From Bacillota bacterium (GTDB lineage Bacteria; Bacillota; SHA-98; UBA4971), in NCBI GenBank assembly GCA_014360195.1, contig JACIXY010000004.1, forward strand, positions 62,001 to 126,000: a DNA stretch of 64,000 nt, in the 5' to 3' direction. Under the pieces are notes generated by a model. That model had not been told where the DNA came from and made no database searches. It saw only the letters and a list, made by a program, of their open reading frames with translations. This document shows, piece after piece, positions 45,958-54,989 of the stretch. Position numbers and translations under genes: made by a program. Position 1 is the stretch's first letter. The number at the start of each line of letters is the position of its first letter.

Positions 45958-48438
45958 CTATGTGGCCCTGATCTCATTGATCTTGGCCATGTACATCTCC
46001 CGGAGGGTCTCCGCGTCAGCGGGCGTGGAAGCCTCGCTGTATACGTGGAAGAGCGGCTCCTCCGAGTCCGGCAGGATGAGTGCCCAGCCGGTGTCATGGT
46101 ATACCTTGATCCCGTCGATTAGCTCCACCTTCTCGTTGCGCACCTGCTCGATCAGCATGCGCATGACCTTACCCTTATCTTCCCACGGACACTCCACCGT
46201 GCGCTTGCTCATGTAGAACTGCGGCACCATGGACAGTAACGACGAGAGGCGCACGTTCTCCGTGGCCATGACCTCGAGGATCTTCGCAAGGGACAGGAGC
46301 GCGTCGAAGGCCGGCTGGAAGCCCGGAAGCTCCTTCTCGCCGATGAGGATTTTCTCCTCGATCACCTTCTCCATGACCGATCTCGGGTTCGCCCGGGTGC
46401 GGACCACGCGGCCGCGGTAGCTTCTCGCCATTTCTTCGATGATCCTCGGCGCCGTCACCGGCACGGCCACAGTGGCACCTTCCCTGGACTTGAGAATGAG
46501 GAGGGACATCAGGGCGCAGAACATCTCCTCGGAGATGCCATTGCCCTGCTCGTCCACGAGGAGAAGCCTCTCGGCGTTGGCATCCACAGCTATGCCGAGG
46601 TCGGCGCGGCTCGAGACCACAGCCTTCGAGAGGAGCGATAGAGAGTCGAGCATCTCATAGTGGTTTCTCGGCCTGGCAGCCGCAGCGTTATCGGGATTTA
46701 GCGCCAGCACGTCGCACCCGAGGGCGTCGAGGAGCGTCGGGAGGAGAAGGGACAGGTTCCCCGGGTCGAAATCCACGACCACCTTGAAGCGCCGGGCCCG
46801 CACCGTGGCGACGGACACCGCCTTGAGGAGGCCGTCCAGGTACTGCTCGACGACCCGCGTGAGAAAGGCGACCTCGCCGATGTCCTCGGTATCCACGCGC
46901 CTGAAGTCCTCGCTGAAGAAGGCGTTCTCGATCTTGCGCTCCATGGACCTGTCGATGTTGATGCCCTTCTCGTCCAGGAACTCGATAAGCCCGATGTTCG
47001 GGTCGTAAGGCGAAAGCCTTACATGGAGACCGCCCGCGACCCCCAAGGCCGCAACGGCGTAGCGGGTGACGGGAGTGGTCATGCGTCCGAGGTCATACAC
47101 GTTGGTGCCGCTGGAAAGGAGACCCGCCGTTATGGCGCGCTTTAGCATCCGCGAAGGCTTGTACGCGTCGGAGCTCACCACGAGGGCCCGCTTCTCGCCG
47201 AGGCAGGCTCCGTATGCGGCTCCCAGCTTCGCGGCGAATTCGGGGGTAAGTTCGACGTTGAGAAGGCCGGATACACCGTACGACCCGAAGAGCCTCCTGG
47301 ACCACTTCGCGCCCCAGACGAGGCTGGTGGTGATGGTGATGCCAGCGTCGATGATCTTATTGGGCCATATCTTCACGCCGGGTTTGATGATGCTGCGCTC
47401 GCCTACGGAGCAATCGGCCCCGACCACAGACCCCTCGAACAGGGCGGTCTTCGCCTTGATGCTGGTCCTTGAGCACACTATGGCCCCGCGCAGTTCAGTT
47501 TCCTTGCCCACATAAGAGTTGTTCCAGATGATGCTTCTCTTCACCGACGCCCCCTCGTTTAGGAGGTTCTGGTGGCCGATGACGCTGCCATCCCCCACCT
47601 CCGCGTTGCGCTTCACGCGACAGCAATCCCCGATCACAACAGGTGGTATGAGCCGCGCGTTCGGATGGATCTCTGCTCCTTGTCCGATGTATACGCCCTT
47701 CTCCACCTCCTCGCCGGGTATGTCCACCCTGGCCCGGCCCTCCAGGATGTCATAGTGGGTCTGGCGGTACTGCTCGATGGTCCCGATGTCGCTCCAGTAG
47801 CCGCTCGCGACGTACCCGAAGAGGGGCAGCTTTCTCTTGAGGACGAGCGGGAACAGGTTCTTGCTGAAGTCGAACTCCTGCCCGAAATCGAAGAAGCCCA
47901 GCACGTCGGGCTCGAGCACGTAGATGCCGGTGTTCACGGTATCGCTGAACACCTCGCTCCAGCTTGGCTTCTCAAGGAAGCGCAAGATGCGCCCGTCGTC
48001 ATCGGTTATCACGACGCCGTACTCGAGAGGCGTGGGCACCCGCGCCAGGACGATGGTGGCGATGGCGCCCCTGGCCCTGTGAAACTCCACCGCCTCCGCA
48101 AGGTCGAAGTCGGTCAGGGCATCGCCGCTTATGACGAGGAACGTGGAGTCAAGGTGCTGTTCACACGCCTTGACGCTCCCGGCAGTGCCGAGGGGGACAT
48201 CCTCCACAGCGTAGCGCATGTTGACCCCGAAGGACTCGCCCGTGCCGAAATAATCCTGGATCACCCCCGGCATGTAGTGGAGCGTGGCGTAGATGTCGGT
48301 GAACCCGTGCTTGCGCAGGAGGCGCACGATGTGCTCCAGGATGGGCCGACCCACCACCGGCACCATGGGCTTGGGCTTGTCGCATGTGAGCGGGCGAAGG
48401 CGCGTGCCCTTTCCGCCTGCCATCACCACGGCTTTCAT
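45958..48438 (-). CDS. Nucleotidyltransferase-phosphohexomutase fusion protein
   Basis: The 826-residue protein joins three modules: an N-terminal sugar-phosphate nucleotidyltransferase (MKAVVMAGGKGTRLRPLT, KPMVPVVGRPILEH), a left-handed beta-helix domain (hexapeptide repeats, about 250-370), and a phosphomannomutase/phosphoglucomutase-like region (about 380-826). Such fusions are annotated mannose-1-phosphate guanylyltransferase/phosphomannomutase. The mutase part appears to lack the usual catalytic TASHNP serine loop; the corresponding place reads LHVRLSPYDPN, so it may be inactive. The ATG at 48438 is ten bases after AGGAGG. Confidence 0.87.
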   Translation of the reverse strand: MKAVVMAGGKGTRLRPLTCDKPKPMVPVVGRPILEHIVRLLRKHGFTDIYATLHYMPGVIQDYFGTGESFGVNMRYAVEDVPLGTAGSVKACEQHLDSTFLVISGDALTDFDLAEAVEFHRARGAIATIVLARVPTPLEYGVVITDDDGRILRFLEKPSWSEVFSDTVNTGIYVLEPDVLGFFDFGQEFDFSKNLFPLVLKRKLPLFGYVASGYWSDIGTIEQYRQTHYDILEGRARVDIPGEEVEKGVYIGQGAEIHPNARLIPPVVIGDCCRVKRNAEVGDGSVIGHQNLLNEGASVKRSIIWNNSYVGKETELRGAIVCSRTSIKAKTALFEGSVVGADCSVGERSIIKPGVKIWPNKIIDAGITITTSLVWGAKWSRRLFGSYGVSGLLNVELTPEFAAKLGAAYGACLGEKRALVVSSDAYKPSRMLKRAITAGLLSSGTNVYDLGRMTTPVTRYAVAALGVAGGLHVRLSPYDPNIGLIEFLDEKGINIDRSMERKIENAFFSEDFRRVDTEDIGEVAFLTRVVEQYLDGLLKAVSVATVRARRFKVVVDFDPGNLSLLLPTLLDALGCDVLALNPDNAAAARPRNHYEMLDSLSLLSKAVVSSRADLGIAVDANAERLLLVDEQGNGISEEMFCALMSLLILKSREGATVAVPVTAPRIIEEMARSYRGRVVRTRANPRSVMEKVIEEKILIGEKELPGFQPAFDALLSLAKILEVMATENVRLSSLLSMVPQFYMSKRTVECPWEDKGKVMRMLIEQVRNEKVELIDGIKVYHDTGWALILPDSEEPLFHVYSEASTPADAETLREMYMAKINEIRAT

Positions 48439-48532
48439 CTCATTCGGACCTCCTAACCGGGCAATACTGTGGGCACCCGGCACCGAGCACCGGGTCAGAG
48501 ACTACTGCTTCCCAAGAAGATCTCCTTAGTGC

Positions 48533-49804
48533 TCAGTGCACACCTTCCGGCACCCGGTAGCGCGAGTAATCCTGAGGCGCCTCGGCAGCCTGCGCGAACC
48601 AGCGTGGCCCTGCCACGGCCCAGGGGCTTGCGCGGTAAGCGGCGAGGACCTCATCGTACACTGCCCTTGTCCTGTCCGCTATTACGTCCCAGTTGAACCG
48701 CTCCTGAACCTCTCGATGGGCGGCTGCGCGGATGCGCTCGCACAGCCTGTCGTCGCCGAGGAGAGTGAGGATGTTGTCCGCAAGAGAACCGGGGTTTGAC
48801 ACCCAGGCTTTCATGCCGGTGATGCCGTGGCGCACGACCTCTCCAAGCCCGCCGGTATCGGACACCACCACCGGCACGCCACACGCCATGCCTTCGAGCG
48901 CGGTGATCCCGAACGGCTCGTAGAGGCTGGGTACGACCGCGACGTCGGCGCACTTATACAGGCGGTTGCGCGTCGCGTCGTCCACGAAACCGGCAAAATA
49001 AATGCGCTGGTAGATTCCAAGCGACTGTGCGAGATGCCTGAGGTAGGAGTCGGCCGGCCCCTTTCCGGCTATGACAAGCTTGGCCTTATCGTGGTAAGCG
49101 AGGACCTTCGCGAAGGCCTCGATGAGGACGTGGACCCCCTTTTCATGGACAAGCCTTCCGATAAAGAAGATCATCTTCTCGTCGGGCGCGGCCCACCGGG
49201 ACCGGAACGCAGCAAGGTCCTCGCCCTCGGGAACCGCGAACCTCCTGGGGTCCACCCCGTTTGGGATCACGTGTACCTTGTCGGCGGGGAACTGGAAGAC
49301 CCATGAAAGCTCGCCGCGCATGTACTCGCTGCAGCATATGACGCGCCATGCCTCAAAGCCAAGCCACCACTCGACGCTGCTGATGTACCGCTGAAGGTCG
49401 TTGTGGAGCCCCCAGTTGCGGCCGTACTCGGTCGCGTGAATTGTGGCGACGAGCGGGATCCTGAAAGCGTGCTTCAACGTCTTCGCGGCGTAGGCCACGA
49501 CCCAGTCGTGAGCGTGCACGAGGTCGGCCCCTTCGGCCGCCTGGGGGATGGCGCGCTCCAGGAGGTTCAGGTTCATCTGCATGACCCACGTGACGAAATC
49601 GGGCGGGGACGGGCTGCCGAAAGGCACTCTGAAAACCCTGACTCCCGAGTCGTCCTCGACCTCCTCGGTGCCGTCGGCGGCGCAGGTGACGAGGTCTACG
49701 TGCACGCCCTGTCTTACAAGGGCCTTCGAGAGACCTTCAACGTGCCGGGCGATCCCCCCAACTATCCTCGGCGGGTACTCCCACGAAAGCATAAGAACAC
49801 GCAT
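48533..49804 (-). CDS. GT4 family glycosyltransferase (glycogen synthase-like)
   Basis: The 423-residue GT-B protein has the N-terminal LMLSWEYPPRIVGGIARHVEGL, HAHDWVVAYAA, the nucleotide-sugar site VIPNGVD and GRLVHEKG, and the E-x7-E motif PSLYEPFGITALEGMACG. The WEYPPRIVGGI start is typical of GT4 glycogen/maltose-1-phosphate synthases in actinobacteria and thermophiles, so alpha-glucan elongation is likely. The ATG at 49804 follows GGGAGGGG. It lies upstream of the nucleotidyltransferase fusion on the same strand, 94 bases apart. Confidence 0.88.
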   Translation of the reverse strand: MRVLMLSWEYPPRIVGGIARHVEGLSKALVRQGVHVDLVTCAADGTEEVEDDSGVRVFRVPFGSPSPPDFVTWVMQMNLNLLERAIPQAAEGADLVHAHDWVVAYAAKTLKHAFRIPLVATIHATEYGRNWGLHNDLQRYISSVEWWLGFEAWRVICCSEYMRGELSWVFQFPADKVHVIPNGVDPRRFAVPEGEDLAAFRSRWAAPDEKMIFFIGRLVHEKGVHVLIEAFAKVLAYHDKAKLVIAGKGPADSYLRHLAQSLGIYQRIYFAGFVDDATRNRLYKCADVAVVPSLYEPFGITALEGMACGVPVVVSDTGGLGEVVRHGITGMKAWVSNPGSLADNILTLLGDDRLCERIRAAAHREVQERFNWDVIADRTRAVYDEVLAAYRASPWAVAGPRWFAQAAEAPQDYSRYRVPEGVH

Positions 49805-49873
49805 CTCGTCCCCTCCCATTCCTCGTCATGGGAACTTGTGCCATGTTCTTATGATTCGCGGCTTCAGCACAAG

Positions 49874-51406
49874 TTATTCGTGGTGCAACGCACGGCCCAT
49901 GACCTGGGCAAGCCTGGACCGCGCAGTGAAACAACCTGCAGCCGCGTCCGCAAGCTCCACCTCAGCATCATGGACGGCTGCTATGGCCGCCGCGACATCC
50001 TGGTGGGTTGCGGCCCCGAGCCGGTACTGCTCCTGGACGGCGTCGAGCGCAAGCCTTGCGCGATCGAGCCCCGACCTCGCCATCGAGAGCGCCGCTTCCG
50101 CCTCGACGAGCGCGTAATACGCCTGTGTGACCTCGAGCACTATGGTCGTCTTCGTGGCTTCCAGCTTCTCGCGGGCGGACGCCACGGCGTCCCGAGCCGC
50201 CTTCACGGCGGCTTCGGCGCCAAGGTCGCGGGTGAGGGTCTTCGTGAGCTGTATGCCTATGTTCCATGAGCCGTCGTCTTTCACGCCCCCAACCAGCGAC
50301 ACCGAGGGAAGGAGCGCCTCGCGGGCGGAAGCAAGCTCCGCCTCCTGGTCACGGAGGTCTGCCTTGGCCAGGGCAGGCTCCCTGCGACTTTCCAGAGCCT
50401 CCTTTACGCACGCCTCGAGTTCGGGAAGTCTCCCGGGCACGTAGTCGCCGACAGGGGCGAGGCTTACAGGCGTCGCAAGGTCACGGCCGATAACCCTGTT
50501 GAAGTTCATATCTGACAGGGTGACCGCATGTCTTGCCGCATCCAGCGCGACTTCGGCCGCTGCCACGCGCTGCCTTGCGTCGAGCACATCGAGCCGGCTC
50601 GCGTTGCCTTGCTCGAACCTGGCCTCGGTGGCTGCCAGGTGCTGCTTCACCCTCTCAAGGTTCATCTCCGCCGCCTCGAGTTTGCGCCTATCCCGCAGGA
50701 CCGCGTAGTACGCCGCCTCCAGCGTGGCCCAGGCCTTCTCTCGTGCCTGCTCCACGGCGAACGAGGCATTCCTCACCGCGGCCATCGCGGCGCGCACCTG
50801 GGCGTCAATCGAGCCGCCGCTGCCCGTCCCGGCGGCTGCCCCGGCACCCCCTGCCGGGGGCGATCCCGGCCCCAGAATCGGGCACGACCCGCTCAGACTC
50901 CAGCCAAGGTCGGCATCTGGCTCCGCGGACACCCTTTGGAGATACGTCCCGTCGATGGAGAGGGTGATCCGCGTCTCGCCGATGGGTAGATGAACATCCA
51001 GGCCCAGCGTCGAGAGAAGCCGCGTCCCCTCGGGCTCCGACGCCGGCACCGATGGGACCGACGCGGAGGACGCCAGGTTCGGAGCCCTCGAGATCTGCGC
51101 CGGAACGGAGCGGAGGGTTATCGTGGGGCGCCTGAGGGCCTCTGCGGCCGCAAGGCGCATCCGTGCCAGCTCCAGAGCCCTCTCGGCCGCAGCGACCTCG
51201 GGGCTGGCTGCAAGCGCGAGGGCAATCGCATCGTCGAAATCGAGCGCCTCAGCGACCGGGTCGGCCGTACCGGCACCGGCTGCACCGTCCGCGACAGGCG
51301 CGAGAGCCGTGGAATAGACGCATGTCATGACCGCAAGCGCGGCGCCCGCCATGATGACGTGCCTGCGTATGCTGCGCACTACGGTTGCGTATCTCGAGAC
51401 CAGCAT
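49874..51406 (-). CDS. TolC family outer-membrane efflux-like protein 1
   Basis: The protein has a signal peptide (AGAALAVMTCVYSTALAPVADG) and two halves of the TolC/OEP family, each with long coiled helices (ALELARMRLAAAEALRRPT, and EQAREKAWATLEAAYYAVL). It is predicted to form an export duct across an outer layer. A Gly/Pro-rich loop (about 175-200) breaks the first beta segment. The start is ATG 51406 or GTG 51412, just six to twelve bases after the stop of the second TolC-like gene, so the two are an operon. No periplasmic adaptor or pump gene accompanies them. Confidence 0.85.
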   Translation of the reverse strand: MLVSRYATVVRSIRRHVIMAGAALAVMTCVYSTALAPVADGAAGAGTADPVAEALDFDDAIALALAASPEVAAAERALELARMRLAAAEALRRPTITLRSVPAQISRAPNLASSASVPSVPASEPEGTRLLSTLGLDVHLPIGETRITLSIDGTYLQRVSAEPDADLGWSLSGSCPILGPGSPPAGGAGAAAGTGSGGSIDAQVRAAMAAVRNASFAVEQAREKAWATLEAAYYAVLRDRRKLEAAEMNLERVKQHLAATEARFEQGNASRLDVLDARQRVAAAEVALDAARHAVTLSDMNFNRVIGRDLATPVSLAPVGDYVPGRLPELEACVKEALESRREPALAKADLRDQEAELASAREALLPSVSLVGGVKDDGSWNIGIQLTKTLTRDLGAEAAVKAARDAVASAREKLEATKTTIVLEVTQAYYALVEAEAALSMARSGLDRARLALDAVQEQYRLGAATHQDVAAAIAAVHDAEVELADAAAGCFTARSRLAQVMGRALHHE

Positions 51407-51417
51407 CCCCACCCCCC

Positions 51418-52530
51418 CTATTCAACCCCGTCGGCAGGATAGCCCACGTAGTTCTCGTAGCGCAGGCGGGCGGTATTGTAGTTCATGACGGCCTGGAGCA
51501 CCCCCAGCTTGGCCTCGGTCAGGTCGACCTGCGCCCCCAGGAGCGAGCTTGCGATCTCCATCCCGTACTCATAGCGCAGCTTCATCACCCTGTAATTTTC
51601 CTCGGCCTGTTCCGCAGCGGCGGCTGCTATCCTCATCGCCTCCTCCGCCCCGCGCACGGCGAGGTACATGCGCCTCGTCTCAACATAGACGGCCCGTCTG
51701 ACCTCTTCAAGCTGTATCCGAGCCTTCTCAAGGCTGTTCTGGTTGAGGCGCTTCGTGAGCTCCGGCGTATAGTCGTTGTCGGAGAATTTCACCTCGAGCT
51801 CCGCGATCTCCAGCGCCTCGCGCGCCTGCACGATCTCCGGCCTGCTTTCCAGAGCAAGCGCCAGGCCTTTCTCAAAGTCTACGTCGCCCCCAACCGGAAC
51901 GGCAGAGTCCACGGCAACCACACGGGCGCCGAGATCGATGCCGAGCACCTGCTTCAGCCCCAGCGCCGCCATCTCGAGGTCGTTCTGGGCCGACCGTACG
52001 TCGGACGAGGCACGCGCAAGCTGAATCTCTGCGGCCAGGACCTCGAGCTTGCTTGCAAGCCCGGAGTCGAATTTCAGTTTCACGATGCGGAGGTTCTCTC
52101 TAGCCTGCTCCTCCGCCTTCTGCCGGATCGCCAGCCGCTCCTGAGCGGCCACCAGAGCGTAGTAAGCGCTATCGACGTCAAGCATGAGGCCTTGTCGCTT
52201 TGCAACGAGAGCCCTCGCAGCGTTCTTTCGCGCATTCTCCGCCCTCTTCGCGGCCACCACCGAGGGTCTCACAAGCCCCTCGGCGCGCGTTATGTCAAGC
52301 TGTATCTTCGCGGCCTCGAAGTCCAGCCTCGCAGCCGCGTAAGACCCATTGTGCTCGATCGCGAGCTTGCGCGCATCCTCGATGCTGAGCTTGAGCTCCT
52401 CGTCGGCAGCGGCGACCGCGTGCGGCGCCACCCCTATGTAGAGCACAGCCGTCATCGTCACGGCCACGGCCACGGCCACGGCCACGACGTATGGCAGCGT
52501 CTTTCGTCTCGCCTGCGTGCTTCTGTCCAA
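51418..52530 (-). CDS. TolC family outer-membrane efflux-like protein 2
   Basis: The 370-residue protein has a signal peptide whose core is an AVAVAVAV run, made by GGCCAC hexamers at about 52461-52487, then TolC-family helices (LSIEDARKLAIEHNGSYAAAR, DVDSAYYALVAAQERL). It is shorter than the 430-500 residues usual for TolC and lacks clear beta-barrel strands, as seen for TolC-like proteins in Bacillota. I choose the TTG at 52530, seven bases after GGAGGG. It is the first gene of the pair. Confidence 0.83.
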   Translation of the reverse strand: MDRSTQARRKTLPYVVAVAVAVAVTMTAVLYIGVAPHAVAAADEELKLSIEDARKLAIEHNGSYAAARLDFEAAKIQLDITRAEGLVRPSVVAAKRAENARKNAARALVAKRQGLMLDVDSAYYALVAAQERLAIRQKAEEQARENLRIVKLKFDSGLASKLEVLAAEIQLARASSDVRSAQNDLEMAALGLKQVLGIDLGARVVAVDSAVPVGGDVDFEKGLALALESRPEIVQAREALEIAELEVKFSDNDYTPELTKRLNQNSLEKARIQLEEVRRAVYVETRRMYLAVRGAEEAMRIAAAAAEQAEENYRVMKLRYEYGMEIASSLLGAQVDLTEAKLGVLQAVMNYNTARLRYENYVGYPADGVE

Positions 52531-52628
52531 TGTTCGTCCCTCCAAATCGTGGCTGCGCCTGCAGGTGCATGCAGGTGTATGCCGGGTTCGTTCTCCATGA
52601 CTATTAGACGAGGGGGTGGGGCAAAACC

Positions 52629-52644
52629 TTTCACTCAGGTGAAA
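52629..52644. promoter_or_regulatory. Inverted repeat upstream of the AbiEii promoter
   Basis: TTTCAC-TCAG-GTGAAA, perfect 6-bp arms, lies nine bases before the -35 element at 52653. It may be an operator for autoregulation of the toxin-antitoxin-like pair or part of the tolC leader on the other strand. Confidence 0.4.
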
Positions 52645-52652
52645 ATAATCGT

Positions 52653-52681
52653 TTGTGACAGCGCAGGGCCCGGGATATAAT
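52653..52681 (+). promoter_or_regulatory. Sigma-A promoter for the AbiEii-DUF6922 pair
   Basis: TTGTGA (52653-52658), 17 bases, perfect TATAAT (52676-52681). The expected start, near 52688, falls at the ribosome site GAGGGGTG, so the mRNA leader would be only about 14 nt. Confidence 0.7.
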
Positions 52682-52701
52682 GGTAAGCGAGGGGTGAAGC
52701 C

Positions 52702-53421
52702 ATGTCTATCGACGCGGTCCTCGACGAGAACGCCCAGGGCGTGTTGAGGTCACTCGCTGCAGCGGGAGTAGCAGAGAGTTTCTACCTGGCTGGAGGCACA
52801 GGCCTTGCCTTACAGCTTGGCCACAGGCGATCCCTTGATCTCGATTTCTTCCAGGTCAGCACAGACGAAAAACTAGCCTTCCGAAAAGTCGCTGCGGACA
52901 TCGACAGCATCTTCGGTGCGAGACACGCCAGACTCACGCTCAGGCAAATGGACCAGGCCAGCTGGGACATCGGAGGCACCAAAGTTACATTCCTGGCGTA
53001 TCCCTTCAGACTTCTCTTCCCCCTTGTGCCGGCCGGGTCGCTCTTCCCCGATCTCGGCGGGATGCTTCTTGCTGCCCCCAAGGAGATTGCGTGCATGAAA
53101 GCCTACGCGATCAGGCGGCGCTCCACCTTCAGAGATTACATTGACCTGTACTTTCTTCTGAAGCGCGGCGTGGTCACGCTGCCCGAGATAGTTGCCAACG
53201 CAGCAAGAAAGTTCGTCATCGAGAGCGAAACCGTGTTTTCCCCGAAGCTATTCCTTGAGCAGTTGGCGTATACAGAGGATATCGAAGACAAGGATGCCTC
53301 AGCAGCAATGGTAACCGGTGGCACCCTGACCCCCCTGGAGGTTGAGGCTTTCCTCCAGGAGCAGGTACGCGAGTTCGTCGATCGCGAGACGAGTCCGAAC
53401 CAGCGTTCCGAATCAATATGA
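52702..53421 (+). CDS. AbiEii-family nucleotidyltransferase toxin-like protein
   Basis: The 239-residue protein has the AbiEii/MenT-type nucleotidyltransferase core: LAGGTGLALQLGHRRSLDLDFF (G-G-T and D-x-D metal site) followed by the KEIACMKAYAIRRRSTFRDYIDLYFLL region with its Lys and Asp. Members modify tRNA or other RNA ends and act as toxins or phage-defence factors. The partner at 53440 would be the regulator or antitoxin. It has its own promoter at 52653. The gene pair is a likely mobile cassette next to the peptide transporter. Confidence 0.88.
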   Translation: MSIDAVLDENAQGVLRSLAAAGVAESFYLAGGTGLALQLGHRRSLDLDFFQVSTDEKLAFRKVAADIDSIFGARHARLTLRQMDQASWDIGGTKVTFLAYPFRLLFPLVPAGSLFPDLGGMLLAAPKEIACMKAYAIRRRSTFRDYIDLYFLLKRGVVTLPEIVANAARKFVIESETVFSPKLFLEQLAYTEDIEDKDASAAMVTGGTLTPLEVEAFLQEQVREFVDRETSPNQRSESI

Positions 53422-53439
53422 GGAAGGTCCCGGAAGTAG

Positions 53440-53877
53440 ATGAGACTGCCCGATTCACTAGCAGGCCTATTCCGGAATTATAGTTTCGACGCGCTGGACG
53501 ACGAACGCCACCGTGGGCTTATCGTTCGTACGGTGCTTGCGTACGGCACGTGGGAACAGATCCTGTGGCTCTTCCGACATTACGGACGGGACGGGGTGAA
53601 AAAGGTATTCGTGGAGGACTACTACGGCCCACGGACGCTGCCTGACGCCACGCGGAGCCTCTGGGAGCTTGTGTTCATTGATCACCCGTCGCCCGATGAC
53701 CCGCACCCGGCCGCCCGCTGGCGTTGCCGCCGCGCACGTGGCACCGCACGAGGCGATGGCCTTCAAGGGTCACAAGCTCAGGCTGAGAGATGTCACAGCA
53801 AGGTCTGCGCACTTCGCAGCGCGGAGCGAAGCTGCAGCCAGGCCCAAGGGCAGCGAGGTCGGGAACCTCACCCATGA
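53440..53877 (+). CDS. DUF6922-like partner of AbiEii, abnormal C-terminus
   Basis: The first about 80 residues (LFRNYSFDALDDERHRGLIV, RTVLAYGTWEQILWLFRHYG, then LWELVF) match the small DUF6922 proteins that accompany AbiEii-type transferases and are thought to control them. The rest, from about residue 83, is Arg/Ala/Ser-rich with no resemblance to the family, and runs 203 bases antisense over the end of oppD. The natural stop was probably lost at an insertion or deletion joint. It may still be functional if the tail is tolerated. Confidence 0.7.
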   Translation: MRLPDSLAGLFRNYSFDALDDERHRGLIVRTVLAYGTWEQILWLFRHYGRDGVKKVFVEDYYGPRTLPDATRSLWELVFIDHPSPDDPHPAARWRCRRARGTARGDGLQGSQAQAERCHSKVCALRSAERSCSQAQGQRGREPHP

Positions 53878-54856
53878 TCGGCGTGAGCGGCTTCCTTTCG
53901 CCGAGGCGCGGGATGGAGCGTAAAAGCCCCTGCGTGTAGGGGTGCATGGGGTCCTCCAGCACCGCGTCGATGGGCCCCTGCTCCACGATCTGGCCCGCAT
54001 ACATGACCGCTACCTCGCGGCAGAACTCCGCCGCAACCGCAAGGTCGTGTGTCACCAGCACGATCGCTGTGCCGGTGGTCTGGTTGATCTCCCGCATGAG
54101 GTCCAACACCTGGGCCTGAATGGTCACGTCCAGCGCCGTGGTGGGCTCGTCTGCCAGCAGAATTTTCGGCTTGCACGCAAGCGCTATCGCTATGAGGATG
54201 CGCTGCTGCATCCCCCCGCTGAACTGGTGCGGATACTCGAGGTGCCTGGTTTCAGGCGATGGAATCCCAACCTGCCGCATGAGGTCGATGACCATCTCCC
54301 GCTCCCGCATGCGGCTGCGGCGCGTAAGGCTTGCCGGGAACCCCGGCAGGAACCCGTGAACCCGAAGGGACTCAGCTATTTGGTCCCCCACACGGAACGC
54401 GGGGTTGAGGGTGGTCATGGGGTCCTGGAACACCATGGCGATGTCCCTGCCCCGGACCTCTCGCATCTCCCTCGGGCCCAGGCTCATGAGGTCGCGTCCC
54501 TCAAATACGACGCTCCCCGCGACCACCCGCCCGGGGTAGGGTACGAGCCGCATTATCGAAAGGAGCGTGGCGCTCTTGCCACAGCCTGACTCCCCTACGA
54601 TGGCAAGCACGTCGCCTTCCCTAAGCGTCAGGTCCACACCCCGCACTGCCTGGACATCGCCCCGGGTGGTGGGGTACACCGTGGACAGGCCGGACACCTG
54701 GAGCACGGTGCAACTGCTTCCGCCAGCAGGGCGAACCCCCTCTCTTGGGCTTGCGGGGCAAACCGTGGCGTCTAGTGCACCTGCAGCCCGCAAAGGAGCG
54801 CAGCTTGTTGCCTCGTGCGGGCTATCTCCCGGCTCGACGCCTGTGGTGTGGTTCAT
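53675..54856 (-). CDS. Peptide ABC transporter ATP-binding protein (OppD/DppD-like)
   Basis: The protein is an Opp/Dpp-family ATPase with Walker A GESGCGKSAT, Q-loop MVFQDPMTTLNP, signature QFSGGMQQR, Walker B ILLADEPTTALD, and the C-terminal oligopeptide cysteines (GPGCSFAPRCEVRRPCC) that often hold a 4Fe-4S cluster. The first about 45 residues are low-complexity and extra. A second ATPase gene (OppF) is missing: the next gene is the convergent AbiEii module. The ATG at 54856 has no good ribosome site; translation may depend on coupling with oppC. Confidence 0.92.
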   Translation of the reverse strand: MNHTTGVEPGDSPHEATSCAPLRAAGALDATVCPASPREGVRPAGGSSCTVLQVSGLSTVYPTTRGDVQAVRGVDLTLREGDVLAIVGESGCGKSATLLSIMRLVPYPGRVVAGSVVFEGRDLMSLGPREMREVRGRDIAMVFQDPMTTLNPAFRVGDQIAESLRVHGFLPGFPASLTRRSRMREREMVIDLMRQVGIPSPETRHLEYPHQFSGGMQQRILIAIALACKPKILLADEPTTALDVTIQAQVLDLMREINQTTGTAIVLVTHDLAVAAEFCREVAVMYAGQIVEQGPIDAVLEDPMHPYTQGLLRSIPRLGERKPLTPIMGEVPDLAALGPGCSFAPRCEVRRPCCDISQPELVTLEGHRLVRCHVRGGNASGRPGAGHRATGDQ

Positions 54857-54989
54857 AGATCGGCCATAACCGCAGTCTATCGTTCCACCCTCCCTGTGTG
54901 AGATTCTCGGGGCCCGAGCGCAGTCTCTGGATCGCCCAGGGGCGCGGAGTTCGCATGGGCCCGGGACGGTTCTCGTCCGCAATGCCGGT

